From contig JBMORL010000084.1 of assembly GCA_049322335.1 (NCBI GenBank), positions 31,048 through 95,047 of the forward strand: a stretch of DNA of 64,000 bases, given 5' to 3'. The translations under genes were made by a program, and so were the position numbers. Shown here piece after piece: positions 43,864 to 52,969 of this stretch (its first letter is position 1; each line of letters opens with the position of its first letter). This stretch comes from JBMORL01 sp049322335 (GTDB taxonomy: Bacteria > Bacteroidota > Bacteroidia > Flavobacteriales_D > UBA2798). The notes beneath the pieces were generated by a model. The model was not told the DNA's origin. It did not search any database and saw only the letters and a program-made list of their open reading frames with translations.

Positions 43864-45320
43864 CAGAACTGAAAATAAATAAAATCAGACTTTGTACCAT
43901 AAAACCCTGCCCAAATAATACATTCCGTAATGACAAAATAAGCTGTCCACCTGAAAACGGGTGACCATGAATTCAAACGGATTTCCAGTTTTTTACTGCG
44001 TTCGTACCAATGTGTGGCAAATAAAAACAATAACAAAATTCCTGTCATCACCAGTTCGGTTTTATAGCTTTGAAATCCGGGTATACGAATATTAACTCCT
44101 GTTCCTTTCCAATCTAACGCATTGCCCATTAACGTAATTGCTTCTTCTACATTATTAGCCCTGAAAAAGACCCAGGCGATAACCACCAGTAAAAAAGTAA
44201 ATGAAGCGGTAATGACTTTCCCGGTAAATGAGTTATAAAAAAATTCTTTCAGTGATTTTATTTTGTCAAAAACCAAACGGTCGGCTATTATTCCCGTTAC
44301 AAGATAAGTTCCGTGTAATGCACCCCATATCACAAACGTCCAGTTGGCGCCATGCCAGAAGCCACTTACCAGGAATGTAAAAAACAGGTTGAAATACCAG
44401 CGTGGTTTGGCCACACGGTTTCCTCCCATCGGGATATACAGGTAATCGCGGAACCAGGTAGATAAAGAAATATGCCACCGCGACCAGAATTCTTTTATCG
44501 ATTTTGAAAAATAAGGGCGGTTGAAATTTTCCATGAGATTAAATCCCATTACTCGTGCAGAACCGATAGCAATATCTGAATAACCTGAAAAGTCGCAATA
44601 AATCTGTATAGCAAACAAAACACTGGCAAATACCACTACCGAACCATGGTATTTATCGGGATGATTATACACTTCATTGACATAAACAGCTACACGATCG
44701 GCAATCACCATTTTTTTAAAGAGTCCCCAAAGGATAAGCCGCATTCCTTCTACCGCCCGCTGGTAGTTGAATGAATGCGGAATGTAAAACTGATGAAGAA
44801 TATTTTGCGGCCTTTCGATAGGCCCTGCTACCAGCTGCGGATAAAACATAACGTAGAGCGAGTATATGCCAAAATGTTTTTCGGCTTTCTGGCGGCCGTA
44901 ATAAACTTCTATTACATAACTAAGACTCTGGAAGGTGTGAAAAGAAAGCCCTACCGGCAAAATAATCTCCAGCAGGTTAACGGAATATCCCCAGCCCGTT
45001 GCTTCGGCAATGTAATTGTAATTATCAATAAAAAAATTGTAGTATTTAAATACAAACAACACACTGCAGGTGCTGATGATACTGAGAATAAGAAAATTTC
45101 TCTTTGTTTTTTTGGTCTTTGCATTTTCTATAAAAATGGCTGCGCTGTAGTCGATAAGTATAGTTAACAATAAAACCAGGATATACACAGGGATAAGTGC
45201 CATATAAAAATAACAACTGGCCGCCAGCAGCCAGAACCAGCGGAAGCGGAAGGGCAATAAAAAATAAATCCCGGTTACTATCGGGAAAAAAATAAAGAAC
45301 TGAAAAGAGTTAAAGAGCAT
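43863..45320 (-). CDS. MBOAT family membrane O-acyltransferase (AlgI-like)
   Basis: 485 residues with about ten to twelve membrane segments. LPVGLSFHTFQSLSYVIEVY, YPQLVAGPIERPQNILHQF, YCDFSGYSDIAIGSARVMGF, NRPYFSKSIKEFWSRWHISL, STWFRDYLYIPMGGNR and VSGFWHGANWTFVIWGALHG are the standard conserved segments of AlgI/DltB relatives, and the HGANW histidine is the catalytic residue. It would take acetyl or other acyl groups from the cytoplasm for the periplasmic SGNH partner encoded next. It lies between the two neuB copies, so the glycan carrying nonulosonic acid is the probable target. Confidence 0.92.
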   Translation of the reverse strand: MLFNSFQFFIFFPIVTGIYFLLPFRFRWFWLLAASCYFYMALIPVYILVLLLTILIDYSAAIFIENAKTKKTKRNFLILSIISTCSVLFVFKYYNFFIDNYNYIAEATGWGYSVNLLEIILPVGLSFHTFQSLSYVIEVYYGRQKAEKHFGIYSLYVMFYPQLVAGPIERPQNILHQFYIPHSFNYQRAVEGMRLILWGLFKKMVIADRVAVYVNEVYNHPDKYHGSVVVFASVLFAIQIYCDFSGYSDIAIGSARVMGFNLMENFNRPYFSKSIKEFWSRWHISLSTWFRDYLYIPMGGNRVAKPRWYFNLFFTFLVSGFWHGANWTFVIWGALHGTYLVTGIIADRLVFDKIKSLKEFFYNSFTGKVITASFTFLLVVIAWVFFRANNVEEAITLMGNALDWKGTGVNIRIPGFQSYKTELVMTGILLLFLFATHWYERSKKLEIRLNSWSPVFRWTAYFVITECIIWAGFYGTKSDFIYFQF

Positions 45321-45321
45321 T

Positions 45322-46359
45322 TTACTCCAGCTTTTCGTTGGTTATATTTTCGAATTTACGGATAAGGAATTTTGCCGTTTTGTTTTCCACCTCATGGAAA
45401 CGGGAAGGAGGAATACCGGGCACTTCATTACGGATAAACTTTACGGATGCACGCAAAATCTTTTCACCGGGCTGAATATCCTCTGCAGCCACAATACTTT
45501 TTTTCTGAAAAGCCCTGTATTTAAGATCGCTCTCACTAAACGGACCTATCTCCTTTTTTCCCATGGCTATCCATGCACGATGAATCTGCTGAACAAATTT
45601 TTTGAATTCGCCCGGTTCCAATGCTGCCTGGTAATCTATTCCTTTTTCTGCTCTTGATAAAGTGATGTGTTTTTCAATCACATTTGCGCCCATTCCTATA
45701 GCGATCAGATCCACAGAGCGTGAAAAGTCATCCTCTCCATCAGTGTGATCGTGGTATCCTACGGGCATATTAAAATGTTCTTTCAATAATCGTATCCGGT
45801 TAATGTTGAGATCTTCTGTCCGTGTAGGAAAATTCTGAACACCATGCATGAGAATAATGTTAGCGGCCCCACTGGAAGTGGCACAATCCAGTCCCGATTT
45901 TATTTCTTCAAGAGTGGATGCGCCTGTGCCAAGTGTGAACGGAATACCCGACTTTGCCACTGACATAACTACCTCCGGGTTGCTTAAGTCGGCTGAGTTG
46001 AGTTTAATGCCATCGGCTCCCAGCTGCACAGCAAGAGCCACGCTGGGAATGTCATATGTACATACAAAAACCAGAATATTTTTGCTTTTGGCATATTGAA
46101 ACACCGTTTTCCATTTATCCTCTGAAAATTCGATGCGTTTCACTACTTCAAAAGCCGGGTGATTGGGAGTAACGGTTTCATCTGCTTTAAAAAACTGTAA
46201 TTGAACCGCATCCGCACCCGCTTCAACAGCAGCATCCACCAGCTGAATGGCCTGCTGAAGATCGCCATTATGCGCACAAGCCATTTCGGCAATAATAAAA
46301 GGGCGGTGGTCATGGCCGATTATTAATCCGCCAATGGTTACAGATGAGTTTAATTCCAT
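45322..46359 (-). CDS. neuB: N-acetylneuraminate synthase family enzyme (NeuB, copy 2)
   Basis: 345 residues. IIAEMACAHNGDLQQAIQLV, DAVQLQFFKADETVTPNHPA, VCTYDIPSVALAVQLGADGI, KLNSADLSNPEVVMSVAKSG, PVGYHDHTDGEDDFSRSVDL, VIEKHITLSRAEKGIDYQAA and the SAF domain from FQKKSIVAAEDIQPGEKI give the full NeuB layout. It differs strongly from copy 1: the usual NHGG is AHNG, and the C-terminal domain reads RNEVPGIPPSRF. It may use another sugar or produce a different nonulosonate. The start overlaps the acyltransferase gene by ten bases. Confidence 0.88.
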   Translation of the reverse strand: MELNSSVTIGGLIIGHDHRPFIIAEMACAHNGDLQQAIQLVDAAVEAGADAVQLQFFKADETVTPNHPAFEVVKRIEFSEDKWKTVFQYAKSKNILVFVCTYDIPSVALAVQLGADGIKLNSADLSNPEVVMSVAKSGIPFTLGTGASTLEEIKSGLDCATSSGAANIILMHGVQNFPTRTEDLNINRIRLLKEHFNMPVGYHDHTDGEDDFSRSVDLIAIGMGANVIEKHITLSRAEKGIDYQAALEPGEFKKFVQQIHRAWIAMGKKEIGPFSESDLKYRAFQKKSIVAAEDIQPGEKILRASVKFIRNEVPGIPPSRFHEVENKTAKFLIRKFENITNEKLE

Positions 46360-47435
46360 TTGAATTTATTGATCAGTTGGTAGGAAATACGGATAAATGG
46401 TTTTTCAATAAAGTAATACGTAAGTGAAGCAACGGCCAGCAACAAACCTGATGAAATAAAAAACCTGGCCCATGAAGGAAGATCAAAATATGTATTTACA
46501 AATGCAAAAACGGGCATGTGTAGCAAATATACAGAGAATCCTATCAAACCAATATAGCAAAGCCATTTCCATTGCAATATCCTGTTAAGCGGATTTCCAA
46601 GGTATACGGAGATGAGAAAAAGAGAAAAAACAAAAGCATACATCAGGCTGAGGAAACGGAAATCATAAAACGGCTGACGAAACCACAAAAAGCTTTCACT
46701 TACCAGGATAAGGGTAAGAAGTGAAACCGAAATAAAAAGAATATTGGCCACAGCAATAATCACTTTTTTGTTTTTATCAAAAAACGGCCTGTATGAAACA
46801 AAGATCCAGACAAAAGTGATACCGGTGATAAAAATATCGAGATAGTTTCCGCTGGTACGGTCGTTGGTAGTGATGTATTTTATCCAGTCGATGTGTAATG
46901 GCCAATGAATATTTTTACACATATACAAAACTCCGTTCAGAAGCGCAACCCCGGCAAACATCACAAAAGCTGCCCAGCGAAAACGCAGCAAAAGGTAAAC
47001 CCACAGCGGAACAAGTATATAAAATTGTTCTTCGGCCACAACGCTCCAGAAAACACCATCCCCGCGATACATAAACAGGTGCTGAAAAAAACCGGTCCAG
47101 CCATGACTAACGAAAAGATAATGTTCGTTATATTGCTGAGAGATAAGTTGCCAGAAAAACACCACTATCACAACCGAATAATACAACGGAAGTATTCTGA
47201 AAATTCTTTTGGTATAAAATCGTTTTACACTTTTGGCATTGAACTCTTCTGTAAACAGGCGCATGGAAATGAGAAAAGCGGAAAGGCAGAAAAAAAGATA
47301 AACACCAACGTGTCCTATTCCGGCAAAATTGAGAGAGGGATGCAAAGACATATCGCGGCCCGAAGTATGCGAAAAGAAAACAAACAATACAGCAATGGCC
47401 CTTACTCCATCCAATTCAGGCAATCGCTTCAGCAT
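46350..47435 (-). CDS. Acyltransferase 3 family membrane protein
   Basis: 361 residues with about ten membrane helices. RLPELDGVRAIAVLFVFFSH is the family opening with its conserved Arg and catalytic His. VGVYLFFCLSAFLISMRLFT and VKRFYTKRIFRILPLYYSVV follow, and IEKPFIRISYQLI closes. These enzymes O-acetylate carbohydrates such as O-antigens. It is the second membrane acyl-transfer route in the cluster besides the MBOAT/SGNH pair. Two bases separate it from the aldolase-like gene upstream. Confidence 0.9.
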   Translation of the reverse strand: MLKRLPELDGVRAIAVLFVFFSHTSGRDMSLHPSLNFAGIGHVGVYLFFCLSAFLISMRLFTEEFNAKSVKRFYTKRIFRILPLYYSVVIVVFFWQLISQQYNEHYLFVSHGWTGFFQHLFMYRGDGVFWSVVAEEQFYILVPLWVYLLLRFRWAAFVMFAGVALLNGVLYMCKNIHWPLHIDWIKYITTNDRTSGNYLDIFITGITFVWIFVSYRPFFDKNKKVIIAVANILFISVSLLTLILVSESFLWFRQPFYDFRFLSLMYAFVFSLFLISVYLGNPLNRILQWKWLCYIGLIGFSVYLLHMPVFAFVNTYFDLPSWARFFISSGLLLAVASLTYYFIEKPFIRISYQLINKFKWN

Positions 47436-47437
47436 AG

Positions 47438-48358
47438 TCAGATGAGATTTTTGGATTTCATTACATTTTTCAATTTTTCCAGTGCCTCGCCACTGATCTC
47501 AATCATGGGCGGCCTTTCATAAGGAGGCATCAGTTTTTTTACAGCCAGTGCCGCTTTAAGCGTGGGGTGCCATCCCATAGGCACTACTTCATTAAAATAA
47601 GGTAACTCAGTATTGTTTACAATTTCTTCTGCTTTAGCCCGGTTTCCGTTAGTAATGGCTTCAAAAAATTCCAATTCCAGCGATGGTAAAAAATTGCCTA
47701 TGCCGCCCAAAAAAGCTTTTGCTCCGCGCTGATGGTCACGCAACAGGTAGCGGCTCATTCCTCCACCGGCACCAATGATTACCGCTTTATCATGGAATCG
47801 TTCAACTATTTTGTTACTGTATTCTGCATCCAGTGCTTCTTCTTTAAACCCGGCCACATTCGGAAGAGTCAATAATTTTTCCAGCAGTTCCAGTGAATAT
47901 TGCACTTGTCCTCCACCCAACCCGTTGCGCATTGGCATTTCGTGAATAAGTATATGTGTTTTGTTCAACACATTATTGATCGTTTCAAAAAAACGGAATG
48001 TATTTTCTTCACCATAAAACCGTTCGGGGTAGTAGGCCAGGAAAAAATCAGCGCCAATACTTTCGGCATGTTTAGCAAAATCCACCGCTCTTGCGAGTGA
48101 ACCAACGGGAGGATTGGCTACCATAGTCACCAGTTTTCCTTTTCCGGCATTTACCACCGCCTTATTGAGTTGCATGATTTCTTCATCCGACAACAGGTTA
48201 TAACGGCTCGTTCCAACAGTAGTCATTACGTTTTTTATTCCTGCACCGGCAAGAAAAGAAACATAATTTTCCATGGCTGCATAATCCACGCTATACTCAC
48301 GGGTGAAGGGAGTTGGCAGTGGTATAACAGGCCCGGAAACAGTTTTATGATCACTCAT
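47438..48358 (-). CDS. Dihydrodipicolinate synthase / N-acetylneuraminate lyase family aldolase
   Basis: 306 residues forming a class I aldolase TIM barrel. GPVIPLPTPFTREYSVDYAA, TTVGTSRYNLLSDEEIMQLN, MVANPPVGSLARAVDFAKHA, FFLAYYPERFYGEENTFRFF and NVAGFKEEALDAEYSN show it; Lys172 is the expected Schiff-base residue. The strand that carries the catalytic Tyr in DapA and NanA (YNxP) here reads ILIHEMPMRNG, with His-Glu in its place. Beside neuA and two neuB genes it could make or split a 2-keto-3-deoxy acid, but the altered site makes substrate prediction unsafe. It overlaps neuA by eight bases. Confidence 0.8.
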   Translation of the reverse strand: MSDHKTVSGPVIPLPTPFTREYSVDYAAMENYVSFLAGAGIKNVMTTVGTSRYNLLSDEEIMQLNKAVVNAGKGKLVTMVANPPVGSLARAVDFAKHAESIGADFFLAYYPERFYGEENTFRFFETINNVLNKTHILIHEMPMRNGLGGGQVQYSLELLEKLLTLPNVAGFKEEALDAEYSNKIVERFHDKAVIIGAGGGMSRYLLRDHQRGAKAFLGGIGNFLPSLELEFFEAITNGNRAKAEEIVNNTELPYFNEVVPMGWHPTLKAALAVKKLMPPYERPPMIEISGEALEKLKNVMKSKNLI

Positions 48359-49049
48359 AGTTTTGGATGTTTTTGGAGAGTATTTCTGCTATTTCAAACT
48401 GATAGGGATAATCAATATCATATGAACGAACAGCGCTCATTTTGTAAGTGAGCATGGTTTCGTTGAAAAAAGTTCCTTTTTCAAGAAAAGCATTAACAGT
48501 AGCCATATACATGGCCCCGTTGGGATGATATCTTTTTTCGATATTCTGGCTGCGTGTGGTTTTATAGCCGTCTGCAAAAGTCATTTTCATAGTAAAGTCA
48601 TTAACGGGAGTCAACGCCAGCTGAACAGGAAATTCGTATTCGGTGACACCAATCAGAAAAGGCACTTCGGGATGGCTGCAAAAAAGTTCAAATGCTTCCC
48701 TTACATGTTCAGCGGTGCGAAAAGGACAGGTGGGAAGCAAAGCTGTAATAAATGTGTATTTATTTTTGTTTTCCGGCCGGTGCAAAAACTCTTTAATTAC
48801 TTCTACTTTGGTAACCGTATCACCAGCCATATGTTCGGGACGATTATCAATCATTGCGCCTTCTGATGCGGCTACATTTTTTATTTCTTCATCTTCGGTA
48901 GATACCACTACTTCATCAAATACTCCCGAATCGATTGCTGCTCTTATGCTGTAACTAATCAGGGGCCGTCCATTAAGCAAACGGATATTTTTACGCGGAA
49001 TTCTTTTCGAACCTCCGCGGGCAGGAATAATACAGATTCTTTTTGCCAT
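48351..49049 (-). CDS. neuA: CMP-nonulosonate (N-acetylneuraminate) cytidylyltransferase
   Basis: 232 residues. ICIIPARGGSKRIPRKNIRL is the CTP-binding start of NeuA enzymes, followed by RPLISYSIRAAIDSGVFDEV, VVVSTEDEEIKNVAASEGAM, RPEHMAGDTVTKVEVIKEFL and LLPTCPFRTAEHVREAFELF. It activates sialic, legionaminic or pseudaminic acids with CTP for transfer to glycan. With the two neuB copies and neuD it defines the module as a nonulosonic acid pathway. No base lies between its start and the stop of the dioxygenase-like gene upstream. Confidence 0.93.
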   Translation of the reverse strand: MAKRICIIPARGGSKRIPRKNIRLLNGRPLISYSIRAAIDSGVFDEVVVSTEDEEIKNVAASEGAMIDNRPEHMAGDTVTKVEVIKEFLHRPENKNKYTFITALLPTCPFRTAEHVREAFELFCSHPEVPFLIGVTEYEFPVQLALTPVNDFTMKMTFADGYKTTRSQNIEKRYHPNGAMYMATVNAFLEKGTFFNETMLTYKMSAVRSYDIDYPYQFEIAEILSKNIQNYE

Positions 49050-49829
49050 TTATTTTCCCGTAAGTTTCCTTTTGATACGTTGCAGCAGTCCGGGTTTGTT
49101 TTCTGAGGGTTTTGTCATAGGCACAATATTTTCCTTTAAACGGCTATGCCCTCTCATCACCCATCTTTCTCCCGAGCTCACCGTACCGGCCCTATGAAAC
49201 ACATCGGTGTCGAAAATAATCAAAGTTCCGGCAGGACCATCAATTGATACTGCATCTTTTTCAGTATAGGGAAGTTCACGCGACAATTCCCGGTTTTCGT
49301 AGCTGATGGATGCCCCGTATTTTTTGCGGATATCCTGTGCCTTGTGATGGGAGCCCGGAACGCAGGCAAAGGCTCCGTTGGAAGCATCAGTGTCTTTCAG
49401 GTAGATAAAAAACTTAAATGCTCTTGATACGTCAAAATGAAGATCGTTGGCATGATGCTTTGATCCCACCACATCTTTTACCACATAAATTTCATTATTC
49501 AGAGGGAATTCGCCTTTCAGGTATCCTTTAGCAATGGTTTGCATGAATTCTGATGAAAATATTTTTTGGGTTTCGGGCAAAACAGCCGGATCTATTTTTT
49601 CCCTTTTCACCACACAGCCTTTTCCTTCGGAATAGGGAAAGGGTTTGATAAAACTGTTTTCGGGTGATGATAGAATTTTTTCGAATTCCGCTCGCAGGTT
49701 TTTCAGCTGGTTCTCATCCAAAAAACCATTGATCACCACAATTCCGTTTTTTTCGAGGAGGGGTAAAAGATATTCTTTTGAAATATTTTCCTTACCCGGA
49801 TATATCTCCTGACTGTTTACATTTTTCAT
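49050..49829 (-). CDS. Phytanoyl-CoA dioxygenase (PhyH) family protein
   Basis: 259 residues. The 2-oxoglutarate/Fe(II) oxygenase set is visible: ANDLHFDVSRAFKFFIYLKD (HxD), GAFACVPGSHHKAQDI, PAGTLIIFDTDVFHRAGTVS (distal His) and SGERWVMRGHSRLKEN (Arg for 2-oxoglutarate). The family hydroxylates or otherwise oxidises small molecules, lipids and sugars. Between neuA and a methyltransferase, oxidation of a glycan precursor is possible but unproved. Three bases separate it from the methyltransferase gene. Confidence 0.85.
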   Translation of the reverse strand: MKNVNSQEIYPGKENISKEYLLPLLEKNGIVVINGFLDENQLKNLRAEFEKILSSPENSFIKPFPYSEGKGCVVKREKIDPAVLPETQKIFSSEFMQTIAKGYLKGEFPLNNEIYVVKDVVGSKHHANDLHFDVSRAFKFFIYLKDTDASNGAFACVPGSHHKAQDIRKKYGASISYENRELSRELPYTEKDAVSIDGPAGTLIIFDTDVFHRAGTVSSGERWVMRGHSRLKENIVPMTKPSENKPGLLQRIKRKLTGK

Positions 49830-49832
49830 ACT

Positions 49833-50801
49833 CTATTTTTTAAATAGTTTGGAAAAAATATTTTTTTTACTTTTTTGAATTCCTGTATTGGAATTTTTGA
49901 ATACTGGTGATGATTTGCCGTTTACCGGTTTTTGAAGAATAAGTAAAAAATTATCAAACAAAGGTTTTTCCCGGTCGTGGGCAAAATACGGATAGAACAC
50001 CCGCGTTCCGTAACCACAAAAGGGCTGAGGGTTTTTAAAAATACGGTCATCAGCGGGTTCTCCTTCGGTTTCAAAAACAAAAGGCAGCACGTCAAATCCT
50101 GCAAAATAGGAAGCCGAAATAAATTCGCTGATGCGGTAATTATGGTCTGAATTATCTTTTGCTTTCACAGTCATTTCATTATTTCCGTAAAGTGCTTTCA
50201 CCTGTGAAGGATCGAGCACTTCATTATCATCACACAAAGATGCTTCAATAGTATAAGAATCGGGATGACAATGCTCAGTTGCCACCAGAATTCCTCCGGG
50301 AGCGAGTGCACGGTAACATTCGGAAAAGGTAGCACGAAGATTTTCGGAATGATGAATGGCCCCGATAGAGATCACAAAATCGAAATGGTTATCCGGACAC
50401 ATCATTTTATTATAACTTCCCAAAACAGGAACCAGTTTTGATTCATCAGCACCGAGGTTTTTAAACACCATCGGCATAAGCACTTCTACCGAATAGCGAT
50501 CGTAATCGAGCACATAAACTTCTTTCACCGGTTCATTTTTACTTAGCAGGGCCGAACACCAGCCGGTACCCGCACCAATTTCAATTACCCGGCCATGAAT
50601 TTTTTTATTGAACACCAGTTCCATTTTCGAGATAACAGCACTACGCCATTTATTTCTATCAGCGGTAACATATTTATGTGCTTTTTTCTCCGAATCCATG
50701 GCTTTGTAATACATGTTTTCGGCCGTTTTGGCCCGAAGTTCTATGGCTCCTTCACGGATATTTTCGGCATCAGTATCTATTTTCCAATCGAGATATTTCA
50801 T
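49833..50801 (-). CDS. SAM-dependent methyltransferase
   Basis: 322 residues. HGRVIEIGAGTGWCSALLSK is motif I, VKEVYVLDYDRYSVEVLMPM motif II, DFVISIGAIHHSENLRATFS and ECYRALAPGGILVATEHCHP the later Methyltransf_11 motifs. A basic tail (SKKNIFSKLFKK) closes the protein. Its start overlaps the wzt stop by four bases, which places it directly after the ABC exporter genes. In some systems such methyltransferases act on the non-reducing end of O-chains recognised by Wzt; that role here is inference. Confidence 0.87.
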   Translation of the reverse strand: MKYLDWKIDTDAENIREGAIELRAKTAENMYYKAMDSEKKAHKYVTADRNKWRSAVISKMELVFNKKIHGRVIEIGAGTGWCSALLSKNEPVKEVYVLDYDRYSVEVLMPMVFKNLGADESKLVPVLGSYNKMMCPDNHFDFVISIGAIHHSENLRATFSECYRALAPGGILVATEHCHPDSYTIEASLCDDNEVLDPSQVKALYGNNEMTVKAKDNSDHNYRISEFISASYFAGFDVLPFVFETEGEPADDRIFKNPQPFCGYGTRVFYPYFAHDREKPLFDNFLLILQKPVNGKSSPVFKNSNTGIQKSKKNIFSKLFKK

Positions 50802-52105
50802 AGTTCATTTATTTTGTCAACCGACCATTTTCCCAATGGAGCAATGGCGACTGCCGAACGATAATTTTTTTTCTGTCCGCGCCAGGTGATGGTATCGGTG
50901 ATTTCGAATGATAATGCTTTTTCATATTTATCAAACGGATCATCGGCCGGTGTGCGCAACGAAAATGTAAGATGATAAATTCCCGGTTTAAGTATTTCAC
51001 CCGGAATACTGAAGTTAACACTGTATTTTCCTGTTTCCAGATTTCTTAGTACCGATTCCTTTTCATCATCATCACAAAATACGGCCAGTATGTTATCGGA
51101 AGTATCTTTTAAAACAATTCCCAGGAAACAATAGTCGGGTATCATTTTATTTTTTATGATATTTATTTTCATTTTAACCGGGTTTTTGAATTCAAAAACG
51201 GCCGGTTTATGAATATCGTTTACTTCCATTTCGATACGTGAAAACTGAAATGTTTTTTCCGTATCAGACGGATATTCAACAAAAGCTTTTTTCTCTACTG
51301 TAATATCATCATTAAGGTTGGAATAATGTTCGATGGCTTTGTCTGTGTTCCCCGAATAAACGATTTGTCCTTTATCCAAAACAAGACAAGAGGTACATAA
51401 ATTACGCACCGAAGACATGTTGTGACTTACAAATAAAACAGTTCTTCCGCTGCTGGCCACATCATTCATTTTACCGAGACATTTGCGCTGAAATTCCATA
51501 TCACCCACTGCGAGCACTTCATCAATTACCAATATTTCGGGTTCAAGATGGGCGGCTACGGCAAATCCAAGCCGCACTTTCATTCCCGATGAATATCTTT
51601 TTACCGGTGTATCGATATGTGAAACGATTCCTGAAAAAGAAATAATCTGGCTGATCTTGCTGTCAATTTCTGCTTTCGACATTCCCAGGATAGCTCCATT
51701 GAGGTAAATATTTTCGCGGCCTGTAAGTTCGGGATGAAAACCTGTTCCCACTTCCAGTAAACTGGCGATTCTGCCCTTTATTTTTATTTCGCCCGATGTG
51801 GGTGTAGTAATTTGAGAAAGTAATTTAAGCAGTGTCGATTTTCCGGCACCGTTTTTACCGATTATTCCAAGTATTTCTCCCCGCCTGACTTCGAAGTTTA
51901 TATTTTTTAACGCCCAGAAAAGATCTCCTGCCTGCCGTTCCTGTTCACTTTCATTTATTTTCAGCAATGGATTAGGTTTTCTTCTCCACGATGCCCACCT
52001 CATCTTCATGTCTTCTGCAAGCGTAGTACCTCCCATTGTTCCCAACCGGTATTTTTTATCCAGTTGCTGAACGCTGATCACCACCTCATTTTCTTTTGCT
52101 GACAT
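50798..52105 (-). CDS. wzt: Polysaccharide ABC transporter ATP-binding protein with C-terminal Wzt-like domain
   Basis: 435 residues. GIIGKNGAGKSTLLKLLSQI holds Walker A (83-91), followed by LLEVGTGFHPELTGRENIYL (typical of Wzt/TagH), RYSSGMKVRLGFAVAAHLEP (ABC signature) and ILVIDEVLAVGDMEFQRKCL (Walker B). Residues about 275-435 (KMKINIIKNKMIPDYCFLGI, YSVNFSIPGEILKPGIYHLT) form the beta-sandwich carbohydrate-binding domain that recognises the chain end in Wzt. It energises export of the glycan by the permease encoded two bases upstream. Confidence 0.93.
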   Translation of the reverse strand: MSAKENEVVISVQQLDKKYRLGTMGGTTLAEDMKMRWASWRRKPNPLLKINESEQERQAGDLFWALKNINFEVRRGEILGIIGKNGAGKSTLLKLLSQITTPTSGEIKIKGRIASLLEVGTGFHPELTGRENIYLNGAILGMSKAEIDSKISQIISFSGIVSHIDTPVKRYSSGMKVRLGFAVAAHLEPEILVIDEVLAVGDMEFQRKCLGKMNDVASSGRTVLFVSHNMSSVRNLCTSCLVLDKGQIVYSGNTDKAIEHYSNLNDDITVEKKAFVEYPSDTEKTFQFSRIEMEVNDIHKPAVFEFKNPVKMKINIIKNKMIPDYCFLGIVLKDTSDNILAVFCDDDEKESVLRNLETGKYSVNFSIPGEILKPGIYHLTFSLRTPADDPFDKYEKALSFEITDTITWRGQKKNYRSAVAIAPLGKWSVDKINEL

Positions 52106-52107
52106 AA

Positions 52108-52965
52108 CTATACGGTATCCGTAAATGATTTTTCCACTTTATTAAAAAGCCCGAGGCCGGCAATAACGATAACCAGTGTAAAGCCGGCAGAATAACACAA
52201 ATGCATGGCATTAAATTCGCCTTTGCCGAAAAGTGCAAACCGCATTCCTTCTATAACGGGAGTCATCGGATTTGCGAGTAAAATGTATTTCAGCTTTCCT
52301 TCAACTGTAGACAGGGGAAAAATTACCGGGCTGGCATACATCAGCAACTGTACTCCGAATCCTACTAAAAATTTAAGATCGCGGTATTTGGTGGTAAGTG
52401 CTGAAACTATAATTCCGCAACCTAATCCCAGCAATGCCATAATGATTACCAGAACGGGTACCAGTAAAAGATTGATATTAGGCTGAATCAGGTTATTTCC
52501 ATTTAATTTATAATAAATCATCAGTAAAACAACCAGCGAAAACTGGATGAGAAAAGATAATAATGCTGAAATAACCACCGATATGGGAACCGTTAGCCGT
52601 GGAAAATAAACCTTACCGAAAATAGCAATATTCCCGATAAATGTATTGGACGTTTTCATCAGGCAACCCGAAAAATAAGTCCACGGAACAATTCCCGACA
52701 TATAAAACAAAAGCGGTGGAATTCCATTGGTGGATAATCGTGCTATTACTGAAAACACAATGGTAAAAGTGATAGTCATCAATATGGGCTGCAGCACAAA
52801 CCAAACCGGGCCCAATACAGTTTGTTTATATACCGATACTACATCGCGTTTTACAAAAAGCAGGATAAGATCGCGGTATTTCCAAAGCTCCCTGAGATTG
52901 AGCCGGAAAAGATTTTTTCGCGGACTGATGACAATATCCCATTGTTGATTATCCTGCTCTTTCAT
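52108..52965 (-). CDS. wzm: Polysaccharide ABC transporter permease (ABC-2 type)
   Basis: 285 residues from ATG 52965 (MKEQDNQQWDIVISPRKNLF). The reading frame continues to 53082 only because it crosses the tyrosine-glycine repeat of wzc, where it reads repetitive Ala/Thr/Met; the true start is four bases after the wzc stop. LFVKRDVVSVYKQTVLGPVW and FVLQPILMTITFTIVFSVIA, then MYASPVIFPLSTVEGKLKYI and LANPMTPVIEGMRFALFGKG, are the conserved blocks of Wzm-type permeases. Six membrane helices are expected. Confidence 0.92.
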   Translation of the reverse strand: MKEQDNQQWDIVISPRKNLFRLNLRELWKYRDLILLFVKRDVVSVYKQTVLGPVWFVLQPILMTITFTIVFSVIARLSTNGIPPLLFYMSGIVPWTYFSGCLMKTSNTFIGNIAIFGKVYFPRLTVPISVVISALLSFLIQFSLVVLLMIYYKLNGNNLIQPNINLLLVPVLVIIMALLGLGCGIIVSALTTKYRDLKFLVGFGVQLLMYASPVIFPLSTVEGKLKYILLANPMTPVIEGMRFALFGKGEFNAMHLCYSAGFTLVIVIAGLGLFNKVEKSFTDTV

Positions 52966-52969
52966 CCGG

